NCBI RefSeq assembly: GCF_003001935.1
Contig: NZ_PVNG01000008.1
Location: 310,001 to 374,000, forward strand
From: Nonomuraea fuscirosea
Lineage (GTDB): Bacteria; Actinomycetota; Actinomycetes; Streptosporangiales; Streptosporangiaceae
Direction: 5' to 3'
Length of the DNA: 64,000 bases
Shown piece by piece: positions 1 to 7,819 of the stretch (positions are counted from its first letter, which is position 1; each line of letters starts with the position of its first letter). The notes beneath the pieces are model-generated. The model was not told the DNA's origin. It searched no databases and saw nothing but the letters and a program-made list of their open reading frames with translations. The position numbers and the translations under genes are program-made.

Positions 1-1
1 G

Positions 2-334
2 TCGGTGACCACGTCGGCAGCCGAAGCCCTCGTCGCGACCTGTTCGAAGGGGTCCTACAGGCTGAAGGTGATCGTCACCTACATCAACACGACGTTTGGG
101 CACCGCTTCAGCCGTGTCCACTGGACGGCCTCCGGAGGCCCCACCACGGTCAAGGTCAGCCTCGTCCAGGACCGCGGCGGCCTTCCGGACGCCGAGTTCC
201 TGGCGACCGTGATCACGGGCAACTCCGGCAGCAGGGCGATCTCGGCGACCCGGCCGATGGCGCATCGGGTCTTCGTAAAGCTGGCAGGTAGGAACGGTGT
301 CACGAGCTGCGTCGGGCAAAGCGGCGTCGTCTGA
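2..334 (+). CDS. hypothetical secreted-type protein, 5' end outside window
   Basis: The frame is open from the left edge to a TGA at 332-334, so the gene probably begins upstream; a GTG at position 5 is only the first start visible. About 110 residues can be read. They contain two cysteines, one near residue 13 and one near the C-terminus (TSCVG), and a beta-rich pattern (VIVTYINTTF, VKVSLVQD) typical of small secreted actinomycete proteins. I recognise no family. It lies in the accessory island, 310 bp before a pair of secreted cysteine-rich genes on the same strand. The function is unknown. Confidence 0.45.
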   Translation, partial: SVTTSAAEALVATCSKGSYRLKVIVTYINTTFGHRFSRVHWTASGGPTTVKVSLVQDRGGLPDAEFLATVITGNSGSRAISATRPMAHRVFVKLAGRNGVTSCVGQSGVV

Positions 335-643
335 TCCCGACCGCTCGGCGCCCGCCGTCGCGAGAGACGGCGGGCGCCGGAGGTCAGGGCGAGGGGGAGT
401 TCGAGGTCGGGATCACCAACGCCGGCCGAGGGCACCAACTGCGTGATCAAGACCATCGCTCGAGACGCCTACGCGACCACCCGACGATTTCGCGGATGGC
501 TCAACCCCGCTTAACTTCGAAGAGCCGACATATCCAGCCTATGCCGGCCCATACCGGAGACATACCGGGGCCTCCTAAGCTCAGCGATGAATCCTCCAAT
601 TTGGGCGATCGCAGGACAGAACGGGACCACGTAAGGGGACTCG
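335..643. other. intergenic stretch before the secreted tandem pair
   Basis: No convincing gene was found here. The stretch holds a short GC-rich inverted sequence just after the preceding stop (cgcccgccgtcgcgagagacggcgggcg is the kind of hairpin seen, around 350-376), which may terminate the upstream gene. It also holds the left copy of a 25-bp repeat (501-525). The promoter of the gene at 644 is presumably in its right half. Confidence 0.5.
501..525 (+). repeat. left copy of a near-identical 25/24-bp direct repeat
   Basis: The sequence begins tcaaccccgc and ends cttcgaagagc. It matches 1542-1565 with a single inserted base and one substitution. The two copies bracket the tandem secreted genes at 644 and 1092. 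Confidence 0.7.
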
Positions 644-1051
644 ATGCGAAACTTTCCCAAGCTCTTAACCGTGGCGGTCGTGGCATTAGCCGCCGTCATC
701 GCGCCGACCACCGCCGCCCATGCCGACGCCAACGGCTGCACTCAGCTCGGATCCTGGATTACGGACTCGGTGTGCATCGCGGTCGTAGGTAAAGGCCAGT
801 ACGTGAAGACAGCGACGGCCAAGCTTCTCGCACCCATCGGAAAGCCCTGCAATACCAAGCTGTACATCACGTTCTTCGATCTGAAGCAAACGAAGTACTC
901 GCAAAGCATCAGCGCGTCCGACAGCAAGTGCCAAAGCGCGCGCTTCCACACGCAGAGCTACTACGCCACCATGCGGGTCGGCCGCGTTTGCGCTGCGGTT
1001 TCCATCAACGGGGCGATGAAGCTCGGAGCCTGCGTGAGCATTGTCAAATGA
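644..1051 (+). CDS. small secreted six-cysteine protein (tandem copy 1)
   Basis: This is a 135-residue protein with a clear Sec signal peptide: N-terminal Arg and Lys, a hydrophobic core at about residues 8-20, and a likely cleavage after AHA at about 27. The mature part is about 108 residues and carries six cysteines in the contexts GCTQ, SVCI, PCNT, SKCQ, RVCAA and GACVS, which suggests three disulfides. A ribosome site AAGGGG lies 5 bases before the ATG. The next gene encodes a protein of exactly the same length with about 60 percent identity and all six cysteines in the same positions, so the pair arose by tandem duplication. I do not recognise the family; an extracellular role is inferred from the signal peptide only. 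Confidence 0.75.
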   Translation: MRNFPKLLTVAVVALAAVIAPTTAAHADANGCTQLGSWITDSVCIAVVGKGQYVKTATAKLLAPIGKPCNTKLYITFFDLKQTKYSQSISASDSKCQSARFHTQSYYATMRVGRVCAAVSINGAMKLGACVSIVK

Positions 1052-1091
1052 TCAAGAACAGAGTGGGCTACGCAATGTAAGGAGCGACTCC

Positions 1092-1499
1092 ATGCGAAAC
1101 AGCTTCAAGATCTTAACCGTGGCGGCCGTGGCACTAGCCGGCGTCGTCGCTCCGGCCACCACTGCACAAGCCAACGCCACTGGCTGCACCCAACTCGGAT
1201 CCTGGAAGACGGACAGCGTATGCATCGATGTCAGAGGCAAGGGAACCTACGTTAACTACGCGTCAGTCTATATTCATGCACAATTAGGATATCCCTGCAA
1301 CGTCAGGCTCTACATCACGTTCTTCGACCTAAAGGGCGCGAAATACTCGCAAAGCGTGAGCGCGACCCACGATGGCTGCTACGGCTTCAAGGGGCACCAG
1401 CAGACTTATAAGGCAAACATGCGAGAAGGTCGCGTATGCGGTGCGGTTTCAGTCAATGGGGTGATGAAGCCCGGAGCATGCGTGAACATTCGCAAGTGA
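1092..1499 (+). CDS. small secreted six-cysteine protein (tandem copy 2)
   Basis: This is the second 135-residue member of the tandem pair. The ATG at 1092 is chosen because TAAGGAG lies just upstream and because it aligns residue for residue with the start of copy 1. A longer in-frame start at 1041 would overlap copy 1 and place 17 non-signal residues in front of the signal peptide. The signal peptide probably ends after AQA at about residue 27. The blocks GCTQLGSW, TDSVCI and LYITFFDLK are identical between the copies, while the stretches between cysteines 2 and 3 and around cysteine 4 have diverged. The gap to copy 1 is 40 bp, so co-transcription is likely. The function is unknown. Confidence 0.78.
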   Translation: MRNSFKILTVAAVALAGVVAPATTAQANATGCTQLGSWKTDSVCIDVRGKGTYVNYASVYIHAQLGYPCNVRLYITFFDLKGAKYSQSVSATHDGCYGFKGHQQTYKANMREGRVCGAVSVNGVMKPGACVNIRK

Positions 1500-1541
1500 C
1501 TTTCTCGCGCCTGGATGCCAACCTCGCGACAGACGCTCCTG

Positions 1542-1565
1542 TCAACCCCGCTGACTTCGAAGAGC
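1542..1565 (+). repeat. right copy of the near-identical direct repeat
   Basis: This copy has 24 bases against 25 in the copy at 501-525. Its right edge falls where recognisable TauE/SafE homology on the minus strand stops, so it marks a recombination or insertion boundary. Confidence 0.68.
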
Positions 1566-1747
1566 AAGATGACCGCAGCCAAGGCCGCGAAGCCAACCAG
1601 GCCGATCAGCACCGGCAGCCGGAACTCCGCGCCGCCCAGGCCGATCATCCCGCCCAGCACGCCGACTGCGGCCCCGGCCACGAACACCAGCGGCGCCGAA
1701 GCCGCCCTGCGGTTGAAGAGGGTGCCTTCATTCGTGCTCACAGCCAC
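1565..1747 (-). pseudogene. N-terminal stump of a TauE/SafE-family membrane permease
   Basis: From the ATG at 1747 the minus strand encodes about 61 residues that match the start of actinomycete sulfite exporter TauE/SafE-like proteins. The glycine-rich first helix (GVLGGMIGLGGAEFRLP) and the second helix (GLVGFAALAAVIL) are both visible. After residue 61 the frame runs on without similarity into the antisense of the small secreted gene, so roughly 200 residues of a normal permease are missing. The break coincides with the repeat at 1542-1565. The family assignment rests on motif recognition; loss of function is clear from the truncation. Confidence 0.65.
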
Positions 1748-1855
1748 CCACGCTCCCTCACCACCGCTCGCGCACCTGTGTGCGTGATCGGCGTCCAGGA
1801 TCTCTCACGCCCCGTTCGACGCAGGACTTTGGGAATCCCTGAGATTCGCGCGGTG

Positions 1856-2287
1856 ATGACCAGGTTTCTCGTGATCGCTGGCCTGTTGTCCCCTCAACGT
1901 GCCCGCGCAGGCTCCAGTGGTCCACGTGATGAAGTGGAACGCCTGCGCCAGCACGTACGCGAGCTGCCCCTGTTCCGGCGCACCACCGCCGAGTTGGCCT
2001 GGCACATCGCCGTGTTGGCGACCAAAGCGGACGTGATCTTGCTGCAGGAGTACTGCACGGGTGAGGATGCCAACCTGGAGCGCGAACTGAAGACACGCAC
2101 CGGCCGGGGTGTGGAGCATCATTATGGCCGTGGCTGAGTCGGACGCCCGCTTCGAGGTGCACGCGCTGACCTCGCCGCCGTGGGGCACCCACAGGTACGC
2201 GATCTGCACGGCCGACCGAACGTTCTGCACCGCGCACCTCTCCTCCAGCTCGATCTACGACGACAGGCAGAAGGGCGCCCTACCGGC
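1856..2287 (+). pseudogene. degenerate endonuclease/exonuclease/phosphatase (DNase I-like) protein
   Basis: Pieces of one secreted EEP-superfamily hydrolase appear in successive frames. There is a signal-like start at 1856, then HVMKWNACAST with the strand-1 Asn motif, then ELAWHIAVLATKADVILLQEYC with the metal-binding Glu, and finally GTHRYAICTADRTFCTAHLSS. The reading frame changes near 1955 and again near 2105. The gene stops at the left end of the insertion sequence at 2288, so the catalytic C-terminal half is absent. The natural substrate cannot be told; EEP proteins include nucleases, phosphodiesterases and sphingomyelinases. This is a decayed gene, not an active one. Confidence 0.6.
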
Positions 2288-2309
2288 TGTGGGTGCCGAA
2301 TATTGGGTC
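2288..2309 (+). repeat. left terminal inverted repeat of the IS
   Basis: This end is 22 bp and pairs with 3444-3465 with one mismatch, at the base following GAATAT. Confidence 0.8.
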
Positions 2310-2312
2310 TCC

Positions 2313-3384
2313 TCACGCGACCTGCGCGTACTCGTGGAGGAGGCCACCGAGCCGGTCTTGTCGGGTGACCTTGATGTCGGCGTCGACTGGATCGGGTAGC
2401 GCACGTAGCGGGCTGGCCTGCTGCAAGGCCCGGTGCGGACGATGTCCATTGAAGTGGGTCTCGTACCCGGCAAGAACCTTGCGCAGGTGGCGTTCGTTCA
2501 GGATGAGGATCCGGTCGAGCAGCTCGCGCCGTACGCTGCCGACCCACCGTTCCATGATCGAGTTCATCCGAGGAGCCTGGGGCGCGGTGAGTACCACGCG
2601 GATGCCCTCGGTCGTGAACACCTCATGGAACAGAGCGGTGTACTTCGTGTCCCGGTCTCTGATCAAGACCCGGAAGTCGCCGATTCGATTGCCCAGGTCG
2701 AGCATCAGGTGCGGGCTTGCTGGGCGACCCAGCCGGCGGTGGGGTTCGCCGTGACCCCCAGCACGTGCACTCGTCGGCTGGCGTGCTCGACCACAGCGAA
2801 GCAGTACAAACGTGTGAGCATGACCGTCTCCACGCTGAAGAAGTCGCAGGCAAGGATCCCGGACGCCTGAGCCTTGAGGAACTGCGCCCAGGTCGGACCG
2901 CTGCGCCGGGGCGCTGGATCGACGCCGGCCCTCTTCAAGATTGCCCACACGGTGGCCGGGGACACCTTCCGGCCCAGGCCGGCGATCTGCCCGGCGATGC
3001 GCCGATACCCCCAGTCCGGATTTTCGGCGGCCAGGCGTAGTACCAGGGCGCGAATGGTTGGGCGGATCGGTGGCCGTCCCGGCCCGTGCTTGGGGTAGGT
3101 CCAGCGTCGCTTCACCAGATCGGCGTGCCAGCGCAGGAGCGTGCGCGGGGTGACGAATAGGTGGCATCGGCGGTGTCGGGGCAGGAGTCGCGCGAGGGCG
3201 GAGAGGATCGCCCGGTCCGCCCACGACGGCCGGGGCACGGCGACCTGGCGGCGGAGCACAGCCAGTTGATGCCGTAATGCCGTAGTACCAGAATCTCTAC
3301 GTCTTTGGACGCCTGTGATCGGGCGAGCAGCGCGATCCAGCCGAATACGCGTAAGACGATCAAGTAGAGCAGCCGCAGAGCCAT
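2313..3384 (-). pseudogene. broken DDE transposase of the IS
   Basis: The intact protein would be about 355 residues: an N-terminal region (MALRLLYLIVLRVFGW), a helix-turn-helix segment (VTPRTLLRWHADLV), and an rve-type integrase core with the Asp of ILACDFFSVET and the terminal region PRMNSIMERWVGSVRRELLDR carrying the catalytic Glu. Two lesions break it. An exact 8-bp tandem duplication (atgccgta twice, 3269-3284) shifts the frame after EILVLRH. One base is also missing near 2707-2712, where the related fragment at 5690 reads straight through VAQQARNLM. The element therefore cannot move itself. Confidence 0.82.
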
Positions 3385-3443
3385 CCAGCGATCCTGCCGG
3401 AGGTGAGCCGGCGAACGCGGCAAAACCCCAGATCAAACCCTGT

Positions 3444-3465
3444 GACCCGATATTCGGCACCCACA
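3444..3465 (-). repeat. right terminal inverted repeat of the IS
   Basis: This is the 22-bp partner of 2288-2309. It ends ...GGCACCCACA on the plus strand. Confidence 0.8.
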
Positions 3466-4858
3466 CCAACGATTCTCAGGTGACACTGCAGGTCCCCAAG
3501 GGACTGTTGCAGGACGGCGAGAAAGTGAGACGGAGGGCGAGGGCAGGCGATAACGGTGCGTGGTCGCCTTGGGCTGGTCTAGCTGTCGATCTTGAGCAAG
3601 GCGCCACTGCCGACAAGACATCGAACGGCCCTCGCGGCATCGCTCCCGCGCCTGCCGCTGCTCTCGCGGATGACGACTCCCGTGTGCAGGAGTGCTGGAG
3701 GAACGAGCAGCGAGCCAGAACCAGCGCACAGGACGGTACCGACGGCTACTACATGAATCGAAACACCTGGTGCGCCATTCATCAGCTCGTCCGTGGCGAC
3801 GCCCAGATAAATTCCCGGCCGGGAACTCTCGTCAACGGGATCATCGCAGATGCCACCATTTTAGGAACTGCCGGCGGCAACGGCGAGGATACTCCCACGA
3901 AAATCGCTTTAGCCGTTTCATAATTTCCCTGAAGAATGTAACCGCATTCGGAGAGGTTTACAGCAGGCAAGCGATGATAGTCTTCGGAGCCAGCACCTAC
4001 AACACCGCCTGCAAAATAGACGGCGACTCGTATGTCCAGGGCTCCTGGCAGCAATGGCGAGATGGGAAGGTTGTCGAGTTCAGCGTAGTTTCCGACGAGG
4101 CGAACGGCGGTGGGATCGACAAGCTCGAGCGCTGCTTCCCGAAGTTCTACGCCAAGATATGGCTCGACGGAATCTCCACCACTCCTCCGAAGACCTACTG
4201 GTCTGACGCCAGGCCCGAGGTGCGGTGCGACTCCGCAATCTACCTCACCAGCCACTACGGTAGCGGCTGCATCTTCGATAAGGTTGCAGCAGTCTATGAG
4301 ACAACAGAGACTAGGCTAGGCGTCCCATGGAGCGGCATGGGAGACCCAGACAACGTGAACGTGGCATATCGAAGCGTCGCGTCCCATATCTGGACCGCCC
4401 AGCACAAGAAAGAGCTCACCCTCCCCAAGAGGGCCGATAAGAGCATCCCAGGGCATTGGCTAGGCGCCAGCGGACCACTCAGTCGAAATGTGAACGCAAG
4501 GTGGAAGATCAAAAATAACGGAAAAAGCAGAAATATGTGCCGCCTCCTATTCAAGGACTACGACCGAAAAGACGTCGAACTCGGCAAGGGGCCCAAGCAC
4601 AAGGTCTATGAGTGCGATGAATTTCCCTTCCAGTCCACCATGCAAGGAACATGGGTCAGCGTCGAGCGCCTGAACAGCCCAGATGCTTACGCATACTCAA
4701 ATAGACCTGTGTGGTGGAAGCGCAACACAGAAGACGGGCGACGGCTTGGCGCCTTCTACGGGAGCCGGCGGATCCTAGGCGAAGACGGAACTCGCCGGAA
4801 GACCACCTATGATCACTTCTGGGTGGAGGCCCACGTTCCCGGACAAAATCCGCACTAG
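3466..4858 (+). pseudogene. 5'-truncated, frameshifted secreted protein with NucA/NucB-type nuclease C-terminus
   Basis: Right after the IS an open frame begins mid-protein with a segment (TLQVPKGLLQDGEKV) like the beta-sandwich modules of large secreted actinomycete proteins. It continues through NRNTWCAIHQ to a stop at 3921. The same protein resumes in another frame from about 3908 (FIISLKNVTAFGEVYS) and runs to 4858. Its last 110 residues carry CDEFPFQSTMQG and, further on, LGAFYGSRRIL followed by DHFWVE, the signature order of NucA/NucB extracellular DNases. The IS insertion and one frameshift make this copy defective unless the frameshift is an assembly error. A hairpin terminator and a candidate immunity gene follow directly, the layout of a secreted nuclease effector module. 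Confidence 0.6.
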
Positions 4859-4875
4859 TATCTAGGCATCAGGTA

Positions 4876-4928
4876 GGCAGTCCCCCAGAAGCCGAGGTAC
4901 GCCTCGATCCTGGGGGCTGCCTCTTTTC
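4876..4928 (+). terminator. strong hairpin between nuclease and candidate immunity gene
   Basis: The arms GGCAG-T-CCCCCAG and CTGGGGGCTGCC pair with one bulge, an inner stem GAGG...CCTC extends the hairpin, and TCTTTTC follows. The ribosome site of the next gene starts at 4929, so the hairpin may set the ratio between the two genes through partial read-through. Confidence 0.75.
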
Positions 4929-4944
4929 GGAGAAGGTCAAAAAC

Positions 4945-5541
4945 ATGCTGGATGAGGTCGTCGCCCATTACACGGAGATTTTGGATTTTCTCGGCGAGGA
5001 CATGGCATACACGGTCACGCTTCCCAACGCAGGCATCCTCACCGTCGAAGAGGCTGTGCGGCGCATGGGATTCGACCCTGTAGAGATAGAGGCTCCCGAA
5101 GCCGTACCCCACAGCGGCAACAGTATCCGCCTCCACCAGGTGGGCACCAGTGTCGTCACACTGGACGGGGTCTACCCCATGCCTGAACGCAAGCAGATAA
5201 CCGATCAACTCGGCGGCGACGGTTTCCGGCACTGGTACGTGGCATTTGACATTAACGGCAACGCCAGCATGTACGCCAACTATGGGGGAGCGCAGGGCAT
5301 GCTTGAATATCCCGAGCCGATCGACCTTCCTTTCACACGTTGGACAGAGCTCCTTGGCCCTTTGCATTCTTACGCCGATTTCCTCACACGCGTCTACGAC
5401 AGCGAGGAGGAAGAGGCCACCGTGGACTTCGTCGCAGCATGCCTTGCCGTGACTGAACTGGAGAGCGGTGTACGGCTGGATCCAGAGCTGCTGCATACCC
5501 CTTACTCGGCTCTACCCATCCCACCTCCTAACTTTGATTAG
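4945..5541 (+). CDS. candidate immunity protein (DUF6461-like) for the adjacent nuclease
   Basis: This is a 198-residue acidic, cytoplasmic-looking protein with no signal peptide. GGAGAAGG lies 8 bases before the ATG. It contains a leucine-rich pairing segment (ILTVEEAVRRMGFDP), a short beta core (VGTSVVTLDGVYPM) and HWYVAFDINGNASMYANYGG. This is the arrangement I associate with the actinobacterial DUF6461 and similar immunity-type families. It sits 86 bp downstream of the NucA/NucB-like gene on the same strand with a terminator between. The gene is intact although its partner is broken, as expected for an orphaned immunity gene. Family assignment is tentative, and the immunity role is inferred from position and size. 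Confidence 0.55.
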   Translation: MLDEVVAHYTEILDFLGEDMAYTVTLPNAGILTVEEAVRRMGFDPVEIEAPEAVPHSGNSIRLHQVGTSVVTLDGVYPMPERKQITDQLGGDGFRHWYVAFDINGNASMYANYGGAQGMLEYPEPIDLPFTRWTELLGPLHSYADFLTRVYDSEEEEATVDFVAACLAVTELESGVRLDPELLHTPYSALPIPPPNFD

Positions 5542-5689
5542 GCGCGTCTCCAGGATCAGAGAACCTTTTCAGGCTCTGCGGCAGCTGCCCTGGTCACAGC
5601 CTGATCGCGATGCCGGTGTCCGGCCGGTGACATGAAGAAGCTCCTGGTAGACGGGTTGATCACCACAATCCACACCGTCGCAACCAGGG

Positions 5690-6140
5690 GCCGTGGGTGG
5701 CGCAGCAGGCTAGGAACCTGATGATCGAGTTGGGGGACAGGGCGCAGGGGTTCAGGTTCCTCATCCGCGATCGGGATACCAAGTTCACCACGATGGTCGA
5801 CGAAGTCTTCACGGCCGAGGGCATCCGCATTCTCAAGAGTCCGCCTCGCGCTCCGCGGGCCAACGCGTTTGTCGAACGCTGGATCGGTGGTCTGCGCCGA
5901 GAACTGCTCGATCGGATCCTCATCGTCAACGCCCGCTACTTACGGTGCGTGTTGGCTGCGTACGAAACCCACTTCAATGAGCATCGCCCGCATCGCTCCC
6001 TGGGCCAGGCCGCCCCGCTGCGAGCCCTTCCCCGACCCGGTCGAGGACGATATCAAGGTCATCCGACGTGACCACCTCGGCGAGGCTGATCCACGAATAC
6101 GCGCAGGTCGCATGCAGCGGCCGAGTTCTTGGCACCCACA
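5690..6140 (+). mobile_element. 3' fragment of a second, related insertion sequence
   Basis: This fragment encodes the C-terminal third of an integrase-core transposase (IRDRDTKFT, NAFVERWIGGLRRELLDR, THFNEHRPHRSL), clearly related to the IS at 2288. It reads through VAQQARNLMIELG without the deletion seen there. A frameshift near 6040 separates the last part (DDIKVIRRDHLG). The right end closes with GGCACCCACA at 6131-6140, the same outer end as the other IS. The left two thirds are gone; the break is at about 5685-5690. Confidence 0.75.
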
Positions 6141-6146
6141 GGCGCA

Positions 6147-6290
6147 GGGGCAGCTCGGGCACGCCAGCATCGTGCTGACCTCCGACACTTACACCTCGTT
6201 CTGCCCGAACTCCATCACGCGGCGGCGGAGGCCGCGGCACACCTGGTCCTCACCACAGCGCGTAGAACAGGTCAAAGGCTACAGAAACGG
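6147..6290 (+). pseudogene. C-terminal remnant of a tyrosine recombinase (phage-type integrase)
   Basis: Directly after the IS end the sequence reads QLGHASIVLTSDTYTS, the conserved C-terminal box of tyrosine recombinases that carries the second catalytic His (LGH) and the Tyr nucleophile (DTYTS). A one-base frame change then continues it as VLPELHHAAAEAAAHLVL, the normal tail. All upstream domains are missing, apparently replaced by the IS fragment. The tRNA-Lys 3' end lies about 150 bp away, the usual distance for an integrase that used that tRNA as attachment site. Confidence 0.65.
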
Positions 6291-6443
6291 ACGATCCAGT
6301 TTCGGCGTCGTTCCACGAGTCGACCGCCACGTAGCGCCTTTGCCGGAAAGGTGTCGCGGTGTCGGTTTGTCCCAGGCGTGACCCAGCTATGACCCACCTC
6401 TTGATTCTTTGATCAAGATGGTGAGTGAATCTGCAGGTAGGAG

Positions 6444-6519
6444 TGGTAGGGCGCCCGGGGCTCGAACCCGGAACCTACGGATTAAAAGTCCGCAGCTCTG
6501 CCAATTGAGCTAACGCCCC
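6444..6519 (-). tRNA. tRNA-Lys (anticodon UUU), CCA encoded
   Basis: The minus strand folds as a standard cloverleaf. The acceptor arms are GGGGCGT and GCGCCCT with G-U pairs at the ends, the D-arm is GCTC/GAGC, the anticodon arm is GCGGA-CTTTTAA-TCCGT, and the T-arm is CCGGG-TTCGAGC-CCCGG. A discriminator A is followed by an encoded CCA. Its 3' end faces the accessory island and the integrase remnant, so it is the likely attachment site. Confidence 0.95.
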
Positions 6520-6568
6520 TCGCACCAGCAAGGGTACAGAGATTACCGCCCTGTCCGCGACGTCTCCA

Positions 6569-7723
6569 TCACCGGTAGGCCGCCAGCCCCGTCAGCGCCT
6601 CCCCGAGCACCAGAGTGTGCACTTCCTGGGTGCCTTCGTACGTCAGCACACTCTCCAGGTTGTTCATGTGCCTGATCACAGGGTACTCCAGGGTGATCCC
6701 GTTGCCGCCCAGGATCGAGCGGGCCTGGCGGGCGATGTCGAGGGCGGCCCGTACGTTGGCCAGTTTGCCGAAGCTGATCTGCCGCGGCTCCAGCGTGCCC
6801 GCGTCCTTCAGTTCGCCGAGGTGCAGGGCGGTGAGGCCGGCCTGGGTCATGCCGACGTACATCCAGGCGAGTTTCTCCTGCGTCAGCTGGAACGCCCCGA
6901 TCGGCTTGTCGAACTGGACGCGCGTCTTCGAGTATTCGACGGCCGCCTCCAGGCAGGCGCGGGCGGCGCCGACGACGCCCCAGATGATGCCGAAACGGGC
7001 CTCGGAGAGGCAGGAGAGCGGGCCGCGCAGGCCCACGACGCCGGGGAGCGCGGCGGAGGCGGGCAGGCGTACGTCATCGAAGTAGAGGGAGGAGGTGACC
7101 GAGGCCCTCAGGGACAGCTTCTTGTGGATCTCAGGGGCGGAGAAGCCGGGGGTGGAGGTGGGGACGACGAAGCCGCGGACGCCCTCGTCGGTCTGGGCCC
7201 AGACCACGGCGACGTCGGCGATCGAGCCGTTGGTGATCCACATCTTGGCGCCGTTCAGGATCCAGTCGGAGCCGTCCTTCTTCGCGTACGTCCGCATCCC
7301 GGCCGGGTCGGAGCCGTGGTCGGGCTCGGTCAGGCCGAAGCAGCCGATGGCCTGACCGGCGGCCATGCGGGGCAGCCACTCGTCCTTCTGCTCGTCGGAG
7401 CCGTACCGCCAGATGGGGAACATGGCCAGCGAGCCCTGCACCGACACGAAGGAGCGCAGCCCCGAGTCGCCGGCCTCCAGTTCGCGGCAGGCCACGCCGT
7501 ACGACACCGCGTCCGTCCCCGCGCAGCCGTACCCTTCGAGATGCATGCCGAGCAGGCCGAGCGAGCCGAGCTCGGGCGCCAGCTCGCGCGCGGGGAAGAC
7601 GGCCTCCTCGAACCAGTCCCCGACGTGCGGAAGGACGCGGTCGGCGACGAAGGATCTGACCGTGTCGCGGATGAGCCGCTGGTCAGGGCCGAGGCGGTCG
7701 TCCAGGCGCAGCAGGTCGTCCAT
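6569..7723 (-). CDS. acyl-CoA dehydrogenase, glutaryl-CoA dehydrogenase-like
   Basis: This 384-residue FAD enzyme oxidises an acyl-CoA at the alpha-beta carbons and passes electrons to ETF. The flavin/substrate signature CFGLTEPDHGSD, the FAD loop WITNGS, the segment RVQFDKPIGAFQL and the catalytic-base region LTYEGTQEVHTL (Glu of YEGT) are all present. LSEARFGIIWG and ILGGNGIT resemble the glutaryl-CoA dehydrogenase branch, so lysine or tryptophan breakdown is possible; substrate preference is inference. ATG 7723 is chosen because GGGAGAGGA lies in front of it, although the frame stays open for 98 more codons upstream. It is divergent from the PspC gene at 7820. Confidence 0.88.
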   Translation of the reverse strand: MDDLLRLDDRLGPDQRLIRDTVRSFVADRVLPHVGDWFEEAVFPARELAPELGSLGLLGMHLEGYGCAGTDAVSYGVACRELEAGDSGLRSFVSVQGSLAMFPIWRYGSDEQKDEWLPRMAAGQAIGCFGLTEPDHGSDPAGMRTYAKKDGSDWILNGAKMWITNGSIADVAVVWAQTDEGVRGFVVPTSTPGFSAPEIHKKLSLRASVTSSLYFDDVRLPASAALPGVVGLRGPLSCLSEARFGIIWGVVGAARACLEAAVEYSKTRVQFDKPIGAFQLTQEKLAWMYVGMTQAGLTALHLGELKDAGTLEPRQISFGKLANVRAALDIARQARSILGGNGITLEYPVIRHMNNLESVLTYEGTQEVHTLVLGEALTGLAAYR

Positions 7724-7819
7724 GGGTTGGGTCCTCTCCCTCGTACATAGGGGGCTACCAGGGTTGTACCAGGGGCAATCCTGATGTGCGAACACCGGCC
7801 CGGCGGGCAGTCTTGAGGC

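Larger units (their letters stand above)
2288..3465 (-). mobile_element. insertion sequence, 1178 bp, 22-bp terminal inverted repeats
   Basis: The ends form inverted repeats that start TGTGGGTGCCGAATAT and match at 21 of 22 positions (2288-2309 and 3444-3465). The TGT...ACA ends and the integrase-core (DDE) transposase place it near the IS481/IS3-type elements common in Streptosporangiaceae; the exact family needs a database search. I could not find a clear target-site duplication. The element truncates the EEP pseudogene on its left and abuts a 5'-less nuclease gene on its right. A related fragment lies at 5690-6140. Confidence 0.8.

Noticed and set aside
2690..2730. Programmed frameshifting in the IS transposase
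   Set aside because: There is no slippery A-run; the homologous fragment at 5690 reads through without a shift, and a second unrelated lesion (8-bp duplication) is present.
6617..7750. A 377-codon plus-strand frame opposite the acyl-CoA dehydrogenase
   Set aside because: It is antisense to a gene with complete family motifs; the translation is Gly/Arg/Ala-rich and unrecognisable.
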